Shown: positions 17,552 to 25,159 of the stretch, in pieces
How positions within the stretch are numbered: the first letter of the stretch is position 1
Layout of the letters: each line of letters opens with the position of its first letter
Origin: Blautia parvula
GTDB taxonomy: Bacteria; Bacillota; Clostridia; Lachnospirales; Lachnospiraceae
Assembly: GCF_020215665.1 (NCBI RefSeq)
Contig: NZ_CP084061.1
Location: forward strand, 1,240,001-1,304,000
DNA length: 64,000 bases
Reading direction: 5' to 3'
Notes under the pieces: generated by a model
What the model saw: only the letters and a program-made list of their open reading frames with translations
Database searches by the model: none
What the model was told of the DNA's origin: nothing
Position numbers and translations under genes: made by a program

Positions 17552-19207
17552 TTATCTGTTATTAATAGCTGTCACCAGCGCGTCGATGGATGCCCTGATG
17601 ATATCAGGATCCACTCCTGCGCCCCAGGCAAGACTGCCGTCCGGTTTGCGGATTCCCACATAGGCAATGGCCTTGGAACTGGAACTCTGCTCCAATGCAT
17701 GTTCCTGATATGTTATCAGATCATACTGGAACCCGTATTCCTTTTTCAATGCGTTGCTGACTGCGTTGAGACGTCCGTTTCCGGCTGCCTCTATCGTCAC
17801 CTCACGTCCGTTAAAACTGGATGTCACCTGTGTGGTGATGCCGCCGTCCTTCTGCTGGAAATGAACACTGTGGATTTTCAGAGGAGAGGTAACGTTCTCA
17901 AATGTCTTTTTGAACAGCTCGAAAATCTGCTCAGGCAGCAGTTCCTTCTGTGTATGATCTGAGACAGCCTTGGCTGTATATCCCATGGCCTCCCGCATCT
18001 TAGCCGGCAGGTTCAGGCCGTATTTTGTTTCCAGAATATAACCTACACCGCCTTTGCCGGACTGGCTGTTAATACGGATAACGTCTGCGTCATAGTTTCT
18101 TCCCACATCTTTCGGATCAATGGGCAGATAGGGAACAGTCCAGTGTTCCGGTTTCTTTTCATCCAGCCAGTGCATGCCTTTTGCAATGGCATCCTGATGG
18201 GAACCGGAGAAAGCTGCGAAAACCAGCGCGCCGCAGTATGGGCTTCTCTCGCTTATTTTCATTCCTGTGAACTCTTCGTATTTTTCACAGATTGCACTCA
18301 TATTGGTAAAGTCAAGATTCGGTTCAACACCCTGGGAATACATATTCAAGGCCAGGGTAATGATGTCCACATTACCGGTTCTCTCGCCGTTTCCGAAAAG
18401 TGTTCCCTCAATACGGTCAGCTCCTGCTAAAAGTCCCATCTCAGAATCAGCCACACCACATCCTCTGTCGTTGTGCGGATGAAGGGATACGATCACGTTT
18501 TCTCTGTATTTCAGGTTCTCACACATATATTCTATCTGACTTGCGTATACATGGGGCATGGAATGCTCCACTGTTACAGGCAGGTTGATGATTGGCTTTC
18601 TGTCGGCTGTGGGCTGCCAGATGTCAAGCACTGCGTTGCATACCTCAAGCGCATATTCCGGTTCAGTTCCTGTAAAGCTCTCCGGACTGTACTCGAAGCG
18701 GTAATTCTCTCCTGCTTCCTCTGTGAGCTGTTTTAAAAGTTTAGCGCCTTCTACTGCAATCTTCAGAACTTCTTCCTTTGATTTTCTGAACACCTGTTCA
18801 CGCTGTGCAAGGGATGTGGAATTGTATACATGAACAATTACATTTTTGGCTCCTTTTACTGCCTCAAATGTCTTCTTGATAATATGTTCCCTGGCCTGAG
18901 TCAGAACCTGAATGGTCACATCATCCGGAATCAGGTTTTCCTCGATCAGCTTTCTGAGGAATGTATATTCTGTTTCAGAAGCAGCCGGGAATCCCACTTC
19001 TATCTCTTTAAATCCAATCTCCACCAGAAGTTTGAAAAACTCCACTTTCTGTTCCAGATTCATGGGGATGACAAGTGCCTGGTTGCCGTCACGCAGGTCA
19101 ACACTGCACCAAACGGGAGCTTTGTCCACATACTCTTTTTCTGCCCACTTCATACATTTTACCGGCGGCATGAAATACTGTCTCTTGTACTTACTGCAAT
19201 TTTTCAT
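17552..19207 (-). CDS. leuA: 2-isopropylmalate synthase
   Basis: A 551-residue enzyme joining acetyl-CoA and 2-ketoisovalerate, the first committed step of leucine synthesis. The catalytic TIM barrel begins with the metal-binding SVDLRDGNQAL and contains VSLHPHNDRGCGVADSE. The C-terminal LeuA allosteric domain (about residues 420-551) contains the HSVHFQQKDGGI and ERSSSKAIAYVGIR-like segments, so leucine feedback is expected. The length and N-terminal YMPPVKCMKWAEKEYVDK place it in the long 'LeuA2' class, not the short E. coli-like class. It is monocistronic, with a T-box leader and its own terminator. leuCD are 13 kb away. Confidence 0.95.
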   Translation of the reverse strand: MKNCSKYKRQYFMPPVKCMKWAEKEYVDKAPVWCSVDLRDGNQALVIPMNLEQKVEFFKLLVEIGFKEIEVGFPAASETEYTFLRKLIEENLIPDDVTIQVLTQAREHIIKKTFEAVKGAKNVIVHVYNSTSLAQREQVFRKSKEEVLKIAVEGAKLLKQLTEEAGENYRFEYSPESFTGTEPEYALEVCNAVLDIWQPTADRKPIINLPVTVEHSMPHVYASQIEYMCENLKYRENVIVSLHPHNDRGCGVADSEMGLLAGADRIEGTLFGNGERTGNVDIITLALNMYSQGVEPNLDFTNMSAICEKYEEFTGMKISERSPYCGALVFAAFSGSHQDAIAKGMHWLDEKKPEHWTVPYLPIDPKDVGRNYDADVIRINSQSGKGGVGYILETKYGLNLPAKMREAMGYTAKAVSDHTQKELLPEQIFELFKKTFENVTSPLKIHSVHFQQKDGGITTQVTSSFNGREVTIEAAGNGRLNAVSNALKKEYGFQYDLITYQEHALEQSSSSKAIAYVGIRKPDGSLAWGAGVDPDIIRASIDALVTAINNR

Positions 19208-19305
19208 TCTCTTTTCCTCCTGACTTTTTTGGATACCTATATCTAAGCTTTAATAACAGGCGGCCTGCCCGGACTTCCAGGGATTTCTCTGGCTTCCCAA
19301 ATGGT

Positions 19306-19643
19306 ATAAAAAAAAGCCCTCCATCTTTATTACAATATGCTTGTAATAGAGACGAAAGACTACTGTCCTGCGCGGTACCACTCTACTTTATGAATATACT
19401 TCATACGCTTAATAAGATACAGATATGTACACCTTATATCTTTCCCTTCTGATAACGGCAGGGTTCCGTCTGCGCCTACTGTTTCTCAAAGAAAGTTCGG
19501 GCAGCTGCTCCAAGGGCAGTTCCAGATTCTGCGTCTGCCGCTTCACACCAGCCAGCGGCTCTCTGAAATCCGATATGAATCTGTACTAATCCTTATCTTC
19601 GCATTTGTCATATTGCAACAGCTCGTTGCTGTTGTGTTAAAGT
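19306..19643 (-). promoter_or_regulatory. T-box leader (tRNA-Leu responsive) with terminator
   Basis: The leader of leuA holds the T-box element AGAGTGGTACCGCG (about 19375-19388, reverse strand). It is followed by a hairpin and a run of eight U (about 19308-19315), with a typical long stem I upstream (AGAGAG bulge near 19555-19563). Aligned with the pheST T-box, the specifier position reads CUG at 19517-19519, a Leu codon, which fits the gene it controls. Shortage of charged tRNA-Leu should allow readthrough into leuA. The T-box call is firm; the codon is inferred. Confidence 0.92.
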
Positions 19644-19644
19644 T

Positions 19645-19673
19645 AAGATACCATTCCCTGCCGAAAATGTCAA
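19645..19673 (-). promoter_or_regulatory. SigA-type promoter of leuA
   Basis: Reverse-strand -35 TTGACA (19668-19673) and -10 TATCTT (19645-19650), 17-base spacing. It overlaps the last codons of the SGNH hydrolase gene. Confidence 0.75.
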
Positions 19674-20707
19674 GAGAGAAACGCATGTATTTTTCCAAAA
19701 ACCCTCTGCGCGATCCGGTAAAATCCCAAATCATTGGGATGAATGCCATCCACAGTGCAGCACTCTCTTGCTTCCTCCCCAAACAGCTCCGCACCGTCCA
19801 GAAAATCCACCTGATATCCTCTTTTCCTGCATTTGAAAACCGTCTCCCATATAATCTGTCTGCGCTCCCTGCTCTGCAGCTCTTCTGTCTTAAATTCCGG
19901 GTTTGGCCGTGACATGACAAGCACAGGAAGCGCCGGGTTATGTGAAAGAATATATTCCAGAAACGGTTCATGTGTTTCCCTCAAAAACGCGGCATCGGGA
20001 GCATTGTAGTCGTAATCATAGACCAGATATTCTGCAGGCAGTCCGGCAATATAACGGGCAATCGGCAGATCCCCTCTGGCATTGCCTGAGAACCCAAGAC
20101 AATACATGCCTGCATCCAGCCATCTTGTCACCAGCGCCGGATAGGCATTGGAGGTTCTGGAGGCACATCCGCCCTGTGTGATGGAGGAGCCATAAAAGAT
20201 TATAGGCCTCCTTACTTTATGTTCAAGCGGCTTCCATATACATGCCTTCTCTGAGATACCCAGGTATAATTCCTTCACACCGTTGTAGAGGGGCAGATAT
20301 ACGGTTATTTCCGACTTTTCCCCTGAAAGAAGAATTTCTCCCTTTACCGCATCTTCTCCCAGTTCTGCCCTGAATGTAGCGGCATAGCTGCCGTTTACAA
20401 ATACATCCATGCCCGCGCTTCCGGTCAGGGGCATATGGGACATCATAAAATCCGGCTCCAGCAGTTCCATACACAAACCCAGAATACAGGTATCTGTCTG
20501 AAATCGCAGCACACCTCCGCTGGTATGCCGGGCAAGCGCAGTAAGCTCCGGTCTGTCTATTTCTTCCAGAACACCATCGGGAAGGCGCTGCCAGGTATGG
20601 GGGCATAATCCCTCAATCTCTACCTCTGTTTCCTTTACCTTCCTGTAATTTAAGCGTGTACTGTTTGCTTCCTGTTTAAAATTACTGTCCAGGTCTTCTA
20701 TCTTCAA
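19670..20707 (-). CDS. SGNH/GDSL hydrolase family protein
   Basis: A 345-residue protein without a signal peptide. Residues about 1-165 are a beta-sandwich-like N-terminal domain. The SGNH esterase core follows: block I FYGSSITQGGCASR with the catalytic Ser (about 174), block II GFSGNARGD with Gly/Asn, and the C-terminal catalytic Asp-His pair in VDGIHPNDLGFY near 322-333. This two-domain arrangement is common in gut Firmicute carbohydrate esterases and deacetylases, but the substrate is not evident. Its 3' end carries the leuA promoter. The upstream gap (20708-20897) has no gene apart from the divergent promoter at 20840. Confidence 0.85.
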   Translation of the reverse strand: MKIEDLDSNFKQEANSTRLNYRKVKETEVEIEGLCPHTWQRLPDGVLEEIDRPELTALARHTSGGVLRFQTDTCILGLCMELLEPDFMMSHMPLTGSAGMDVFVNGSYAATFRAELGEDAVKGEILLSGEKSEITVYLPLYNGVKELYLGISEKACIWKPLEHKVRRPIIFYGSSITQGGCASRTSNAYPALVTRWLDAGMYCLGFSGNARGDLPIARYIAGLPAEYLVYDYDYNAPDAAFLRETHEPFLEYILSHNPALPVLVMSRPNPEFKTEELQSRERRQIIWETVFKCRKRGYQVDFLDGAELFGEEARECCTVDGIHPNDLGFYRIAQRVFGKIHAFLS

Positions 20708-20839
20708 AGGTTCATCCTCCTGCTCTGTCTGTTATTTCATCCCACGACAGACATTTTTGAAGAGTGCGGTCATATCGTGGGGTATCCTCGCTTATTTTCG
20801 CTTATTCTTTTAAATAGCGCTTTCTTTTTCTCATGTATT

Positions 20840-20848
20840 TGCTATAAT
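20840..20848 (+). promoter_or_regulatory. Extended -10 promoter of the PNPOx-like gene
   Basis: An extended -10 TGCTATAAT (TATAAT at 20843-20848) lies 50 bases before the start codon. No good -35 hexamer is visible at 16-18 bases, which extended -10 promoters do not strictly need. Confidence 0.6.
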
Positions 20849-20897
20849 ATTAGTATAGGCGCGTAAAAATGTCAAATTTACAAAGGAGGTCTGTTTT

Positions 20898-21290
20898 ATG
20901 CAGGAAATCTATGATTTTCTAAAGAAATGCGGGACTTATTATCTGGCAACCACAGAGGGCAGTCAACCAAGAGTCCGTCCCTTTGGAACCGTGGACATCT
21001 TTGAAGACAAACTCTATATCCAGACCGGTAAAGTAAAAAATGTTTCCCGACAGATTCTGGCTAATCCCCAAATAGAGATCTGCGCATTCGACGGCGGTCA
21101 CTGGCTGCGGATCGAGGCCACTGCCGTGCTGGATGACAGGGTAGAGGCACAGAAGCACATGCTGGACGGCTACCCGAACCTGCAGGCCATGTATCAGCCC
21201 GGCGATGGCAATACACAAGTATTTTACCTGAAAGATGCCACGGCTACCTTTGCATCATTTACGGATGAACCAAGGGTGATTCATTTCTAA
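20898..21290 (+). CDS. Pyridoxamine 5'-phosphate oxidase-like flavin-binding protein
   Basis: A 130-residue protein with the split-barrel PNPOx fold. Motifs include YYLATTEGSQPRVRPFG, the flavin-phosphate-binding Arg region, and KVKNVSRQILANPQIEIC. The family binds FMN, F420 or heme and is often annotated as general stress or putative NimC/NimA-like. The substrate is unknown. The ribosome site AAAGGAGG is perfect. It stands alone between its promoter and tRNA-Pro. Confidence 0.85.
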   Translation: MQEIYDFLKKCGTYYLATTEGSQPRVRPFGTVDIFEDKLYIQTGKVKNVSRQILANPQIEICAFDGGHWLRIEATAVLDDRVEAQKHMLDGYPNLQAMYQPGDGNTQVFYLKDATATFASFTDEPRVIHF

Positions 21291-21472
21291 TAGGAATCCC
21301 AGCGTTTTTGATCATTCAAATGGGGGACTGCCGATGGAAACAACTGCGGTCCTCCGTACAGAAAACAGCCATTATATCTGTACTTTTATCATGCGGCAGT
21401 CCGGTCAAAATGCGCGTTTTTTTCCTTAAAAATATTTTAATAAAAAAAATTAAACTTTTTTTCGATTTTTTC

Positions 21473-21500
21473 TTGCATTTTCCAAAAATTCTGTTATAAT
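21473..21500 (+). promoter_or_regulatory. SigA-type promoter of tRNA-Pro
   Basis: -35 TTGCAT (21473-21478) and perfect -10 TATAAT (21495-21500) with 16-base spacing, ending 12 bases before the tRNA. Confidence 0.8.
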
Positions 21501-21512
21501 AAATAATCGTTA

Positions 21513-21586
21513 CGGGGTATGGCGTAGCTTGGTAGCGCGCACGGCTGGGGGCCGTGAGGTCGCAGGTTCAAATCCTGTTGCCCCGA
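21513..21586 (+). tRNA. tRNA-Pro (anticodon GGG)
   Basis: A 74-nt cloverleaf. The acceptor arms CGGGGTA / TGCCCCG pair with one G-U, the D-arm holds AGCTTGGTAGC, and the anticodon stem CACGG/CCGTG encloses a loop reading anticodon GGG. The T-arm GCAGGTTCAAATCCTGT contains GTTCAAAT, and the discriminator base is A. CCA is not encoded, so it must be added after transcription. A decayed integrase gene lies immediately downstream, so this tRNA is the likely attachment site of the island. Confidence 0.96.
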
Positions 21587-21598
21587 TTAATAATTAAG

Positions 21599-21641
21599 AT
21601 ACTGGAGGCTGCTGTTTATGTGGTTCTCCAGTATTTTTTTA
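21599..21641 (+). terminator. Terminator after tRNA-Pro
   Basis: A 9-bp stem ATACTGGAG / CTCCAGTAT with a 16-base loop is followed by seven T. It lies 12 bases after the tRNA and before the convergent integrase remnant. Confidence 0.85.
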
Positions 21642-21644
21642 TTT

Positions 21645-22325
21645 TTAAAATGAATCATTATTTTGAAGACAGTTTTTATTATTTTGTAATATGGATGTTT
21701 TTTTTCGCTTCTCCTTCATCTCGTCTTGTCGATAGGGATTAAAAATATATTTTAATGTTGTTTCTTTACTTGTATGTCCTAGCCATCTTCTGATCTCTTC
21801 TAGTGACCATCCATCTACATTCATTCGCGATGCCACAGTACGCCGTATACAATGAGAATATTTTAACTTTCCTGTTTTCCATCCTAATGCCAGTTCAGCT
21901 TTTGTTAACCTATGTTCAAATTGATCTTTAACCGCTCTACTACTATCTGGATTTGAAAATAAATACTCAGATAAAACTTTTTATTCATTTTTTATCCTTT
22001 TAAAGATCTGCATAACGCCATCCGTCAAATACAGCTCACTATAGCCAGCCGAGCTATCAGATTTCACATAATCAACCACTTCACCAGTAGTACATTCTTG
22101 CCTTTGAACAAAAAGCGTCTCATTTATCCAATTAATATCTAGCCATTTTAAGGCACATAGCTCACCTCCCCTTAATCCCAAATCAAAGTTGCATATTAAT
22201 CCCAAATTAACGATATTACCATTTGATTGATATCCCTTTTCTAATACTTCAAAAAGTTCTTCTATTTCATCTGCATAAAATATCATTTCTGCTGATGCTC
22301 TCATTCTCTCACTTCTCCTCAAGGT
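21645..22325 (-). pseudogene. Tyrosine recombinase (integrase), interrupted and truncated
   Basis: The C-terminal catalytic half of a phage or conjugative-element integrase. In one continuous frame the sequence shows the first catalytic Arg box (DLGLRGGELCALKW), then an in-frame TAA at 21979-21981. It then continues KVLSEYLFSNPDSS with the H-x-x-R box (SHCIRRTVASRMN) and the late His box (WLGHTSKETTLKYI). The stop is a single nonsense codon; reading through restores a normal domain. The Arg1 box reads GLRGGE where GLRxGE is usual. A stop at 22326-22328 ends the frame upstream, so the N-terminal DNA-binding domain is missing. The gene points at tRNA-Pro, as integrases at tRNA sites often do. 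Ending 58 bases from the tRNA, it marks the left end of the island. Confidence 0.88.
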
Positions 22326-22434
22326 TTATGATGCCGCCAGTGGCAGGGATATACCGGCATATATATTTGCTGCCGTTCTTCCATGCAGTATGTACGGATG
22401 CGCAGAGGCTTTTCCGGATATGAAATCCAATCAC

Positions 22435-22769
22435 TGGATAGAAGCACATTCCTCAAGGTATTCTGTCCATAGGAGCTTTTTGTTCACGCCGTTTCGTAGC
22501 AGTTCCTTGCGGATGTGAGCGTAATCCGGAATCCGGCATCCGTTTGTTGGTATGAGCCTGCTTACCATTCTGTTTGGGGAACAACAGCTGCTCGATTACC
22601 GAATCAATCTGGTTTGCATCAAGCGGCCATGAGATATTTTGCTCCCGTGCCGCCTTCAGAACCTTATTGTCCGTTTTCTTGGAGACACCGCAACTGAGTG
22701 CGATATTGGTTTGGCTGAGATTCAGGCTGGCAAGCCTGATAATCTCTCGATAACTCGATAATTAGTCAT
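22435..22769 (-). pseudogene. istA: IS21-family istA transposase, N-terminal remnant
   Basis: A decayed start of an IS21 transposase. An ATG at 22769 with a GGAGG site begins MTNYR. An 8-bp tandem duplication (TTATCGAG twice, about 22744-22759) then shifts the frame. Removing one copy restores MTNYREIIRLA followed by a helix-turn-helix region (NIALSCGVSKKT). Downstream, SWPLDANQIDSVIEQLLFPK and NKRMPD are typical of IstA. A second frameshift after RMPD leads to YAHIRKELLRNGVNKKLLW in another frame. The catalytic domain and istB are absent. It is therefore a dead fragment, consistent with old decay of the island. Confidence 0.8.
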
Positions 22770-22881
22770 AAAAGATGACCTCCTTTAAATGTATTTACGT
22801 CAAAGACGTATGAATACATTATAAGACTTCAATTTTACCCAAACTATAAGTATTTGCTTTTTTATGTACAAAACTTTTTCA

Positions 22882-23748
22882 TTATGATACAGAAAACTCA
22901 AATGAAATAATACTTAATATAATTAAATGAAGTGGATAATAGAGATAAAAAAAATACCTCATCCCAATACCCCTTTTTCCATTATATGAAAGAATGAATG
23001 GAATAGACAATAACATCATCCAGACATAATTATCATATAATAGAGAATGTTCATAAATATTCATTGGTGCAATATTTAATATGGTAACAGATATAAAAAA
23101 AAATATTTCACCAAGAATATGCCCTGATATGCGGTCCAAATAATTTCTTGTTCTTTCTAATATGTTAAATTGAAACAATGCTGTATATGTTACTGCAAAT
23201 CCAGTGAATGATAAAGATAATAGTAGTTTACGATTATGAAAAATATAAAATAATAAAGACAGAATTATAAATAACAATCCACCTTCGACATAAAATACAC
23301 TTCCCAGTAATGGTGCTACAACACGTACGATAAATTCTTCGTTAAACTTGGAAATTTGTAATATGCAAACCATAAATATGTATGCAAATAGCTGCCAAAT
23401 GGTATAGACATAAAAATATTTGTACTTTTTTTCTTTTATCTTATCATAGATATAATATGATAAAACAGCTATTAATAATGTTCTAAAAATATTATTAGGT
23501 ATATCTTTATATTTAGAAAGGCTCCAAAAGTTAATAATCCCCATTAATAAACTTGATATGTAAAGCCTAATCATGTATTTTATTTTTTTACTAGTGTGGC
23601 GATAACTTTCACATGATAAAAACAAAAAAATAGGTGCTGATATCCTTCCTATCCACTTAAAAAAAAGAGGAGAGCCAGGAAAATAATCATATATATGGTC
23701 TAATGTCATAAAAAATAATGCGAAGAATTTCAAAAGAGTCGCTGACAT
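22882..23748 (-). CDS. TraX family membrane protein
   Basis: A 288-residue, very hydrophobic protein of the TraX family (named after the F-plasmid TraX that N-acetylates pilin). The N-terminus shows the family pattern LKFFALFFMTLDHIYDYF with the conserved Asp-His, then KWIGRISAPIFLFLSCES. About nine membrane segments are predicted by eye. In Firmicutes TraX-like proteins are common outside conjugation and may be membrane acyltransferases acting on envelope components. The ATG at 23748 has a strong GGAGGT site, so it is preferred to the longer frame starting at 23793. The gene is very AT-rich compared with flanking chromosomal genes. It is apparently intact inside the decayed island. Confidence 0.85.
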   Translation of the reverse strand: MSATLLKFFALFFMTLDHIYDYFPGSPLFFKWIGRISAPIFLFLSCESYRHTSKKIKYMIRLYISSLLMGIINFWSLSKYKDIPNNIFRTLLIAVLSYYIYDKIKEKKYKYFYVYTIWQLFAYIFMVCILQISKFNEEFIVRVVAPLLGSVFYVEGGLLFIILSLLFYIFHNRKLLLSLSFTGFAVTYTALFQFNILERTRNYLDRISGHILGEIFFFISVTILNIAPMNIYEHSLLYDNYVWMMLLSIPFILSYNGKRGIGMRYFFYLYYPLHLIILSIISFEFSVS

Positions 23749-23873
23749 AAAATACCTCCACGCCTTGAAAGATTCTTTTTTCCCATATAACACCTTCCTA
23801 ATATTGCTTAAGAGTATAGAGTGAAAATGATCTGATTAATGGCCTTTCCAAAAAATATATATTTCTAACGGTA

Positions 23874-23900
23874 CTAATCCCCAGACATGCTAGGGATTAG
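23874..23900. repeat. Inverted repeat between traX and the secreted protein gene
   Basis: A perfect 8-bp inverted repeat CTAATCCC / GGGATTAG with an 11-base loop. On the forward strand it is followed by ATTTTC, and on the reverse strand by no T run. It could be a weak terminator or an operator; no forward gene precedes it. Confidence 0.4.
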
Positions 23901-23948
23901 ATTTTCATTGTAACGGGCCGCATAGAGTGATATATGAGCAATAAGCCT

Positions 23949-24491
23949 TTAATCTAATGCTTTAATCCACCCTGAGAAATCTGAAGGAGCTTCAAATAAA
24001 ATATATACATTGCTACTTGTAGAAAATCCACTCACTTCTGCATAAATTGTATTTCCTGGTTTTACAGTCAATGTCTTCTTTGTGCTAAAAAATGTTTTTA
24101 CTTTTGCTGTTAATGTTGTGTCTGAATAGTTTTTAATTTGAACATAATACTTCTCATATCCAGAAAAATAGTAGTTTGTATATAAGTTGCCGCTTGTTGA
24201 GCTACCAGCAAAATTGTAGGCAGTTGTAGTGGATATGTTATACTTCGTAGTTGGTATGCCTATCCCATAAGGAACAATACCCGTTGAGCTTTGTTCTGTT
24301 AATCCAATATTTACGTGTTCTTTCGCATTGTATTCCTGAATCTCTTCATCAGACATTTTTTCTTCGCTTATTATACGAATATTAATATCCTCATTATTTT
24401 CTGGTGAGGATGCATCTGCAGCGACAGACATGGGTGTGCAAAGCATTGAGAATATGGCTAAGGTGCTTATTATTTTCATTTTTAACTTCAT
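23949..24491 (-). CDS. Small secreted protein, function unknown
   Basis: A 180-residue protein with a Sec signal peptide (positively charged start, hydrophobic IISTLAIFSMLCTPMSVA, predicted cut after AADA at about residue 26-28). The mature part is rich in Ser, Thr and Tyr. It contains an acidic NNEDINIRIISEEKMSDEEI stretch and a beta-rich C-terminus (YYFSGYEKYYVQIKNYSDTT). This resembles small surface beta-domain proteins of Lachnospiraceae, but I recognise no named family. It is AT-rich, lies in the island, and is followed by traX on the same strand after a 200-base gap. No enzyme motif, LPXTG motif or toxin signature is seen. Confidence 0.72.
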   Translation of the reverse strand: MKLKMKIISTLAIFSMLCTPMSVAADASSPENNEDINIRIISEEKMSDEEIQEYNAKEHVNIGLTEQSSTGIVPYGIGIPTTKYNISTTTAYNFAGSSTSGNLYTNYYFSGYEKYYVQIKNYSDTTLTAKVKTFFSTKKTLTVKPGNTIYAEVSGFSTSSNVYILFEAPSDFSGWIKALD

Positions 24492-24858
24492 ATATTCATT
24501 CTCCTTTTTAGAAAACGTATTTTCAAGTTACAAGATTCATGTAAATAATATAAATCCACTCTTTTCTCTTTTTATCTATTCGCAATATTTTTTATTACTT
24601 ACCTCTCCATTGGAATCACCTGCTTTCAATTTTATAGTACATCTCAAAACACATTAATCTCTTTTAACACTATTCTCTTTTAATATTATTATTTTTTAAT
24701 ACTATTATTATTTTTATATGTATATATTACCATTAATCCCATATTTTTACAAGTTATTTTTGTAAATATTGTACATATTTTGCAAGTAAAAGCCGACGTA
24801 GCTATTCTTTCAACCACATCGGATTCATTAGTCCCTTTATTTATTTGAATTTATAATA
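24492..24858. other. AT-rich gene-free stretch
   Basis: About 370 bases with no credible gene, RNA or mobile element. It is strongly AT-rich, with repeated TATTATTATTTTT-type runs around 24660-24720. It separates the secreted protein gene from the antirepressor-like scrap and probably represents decayed DNA. Confidence 0.5.
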
Positions 24859-25140
24859 CTATCTACCCGCAAAAATGTTATTTCGTCCATCGTCAGACAT
24901 GTCAAGCCATTCCGTAAACACCCTGGATTTCTTCTCACACAGAATACCTTTGTCATATTCTTCAATCATTTCATTTGTTTTTGCCAGAATAAAACAATCA
25001 GAAGGTCTCCAGTTATAGACTAATCTTTTTGCTTCTTCTAAAGATTTTGTGGGAATATTTTTGGAACTTGATACTTTAAAGTGTTTTTTTAACATACCGT
25101 AAATCGCCGGATAGAAATATCTGCTCCATATAGTGCGCAA
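24859..25140 (-). pseudogene. Phage antirepressor-like C-terminal scrap (ORF6C-like)
   Basis: A 93-residue frame without a good start (the first usable codon is TTG with no ribosome site). It reads YFYPAIYGMLKKHFKVSS, followed by KNIPTKSLEEAKRLVYNWRP. The pattern of an aromatic-rich helix, a KxxF/KVSS turn, then 'Ixxxxxxea..f..W' resembles the ORF6C domain found at the C-terminus of phage antirepressors. The rest of the gene is missing; upstream the frame meets a stop within 25 codons and then the tape-measure-like pseudogene on the other strand. The assignment is tentative. Confidence 0.45.
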
Positions 25141-25159
25141 TACTATATCTGACGTTAAG

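Noticed and set aside
20740-20800. Inverted repeat CCCACGA ... TCGTGGG upstream of the SGNH hydrolase
   Set aside because: Long loop of about 30 bases and no T run; not convincing as a terminator or operator.
22323-22434. Short leftward frame and inverted repeat between the integrase and istA relics
   Set aside because: About 34 codons ending in a stop, with no start or family; probably junction debris.
24650-24730. Repeated TATTATTATTTTT runs as a replication origin or repeat array
   Set aside because: Units are irregular and short, with no DnaA boxes or initiator gene; treated as simple AT-rich decay.
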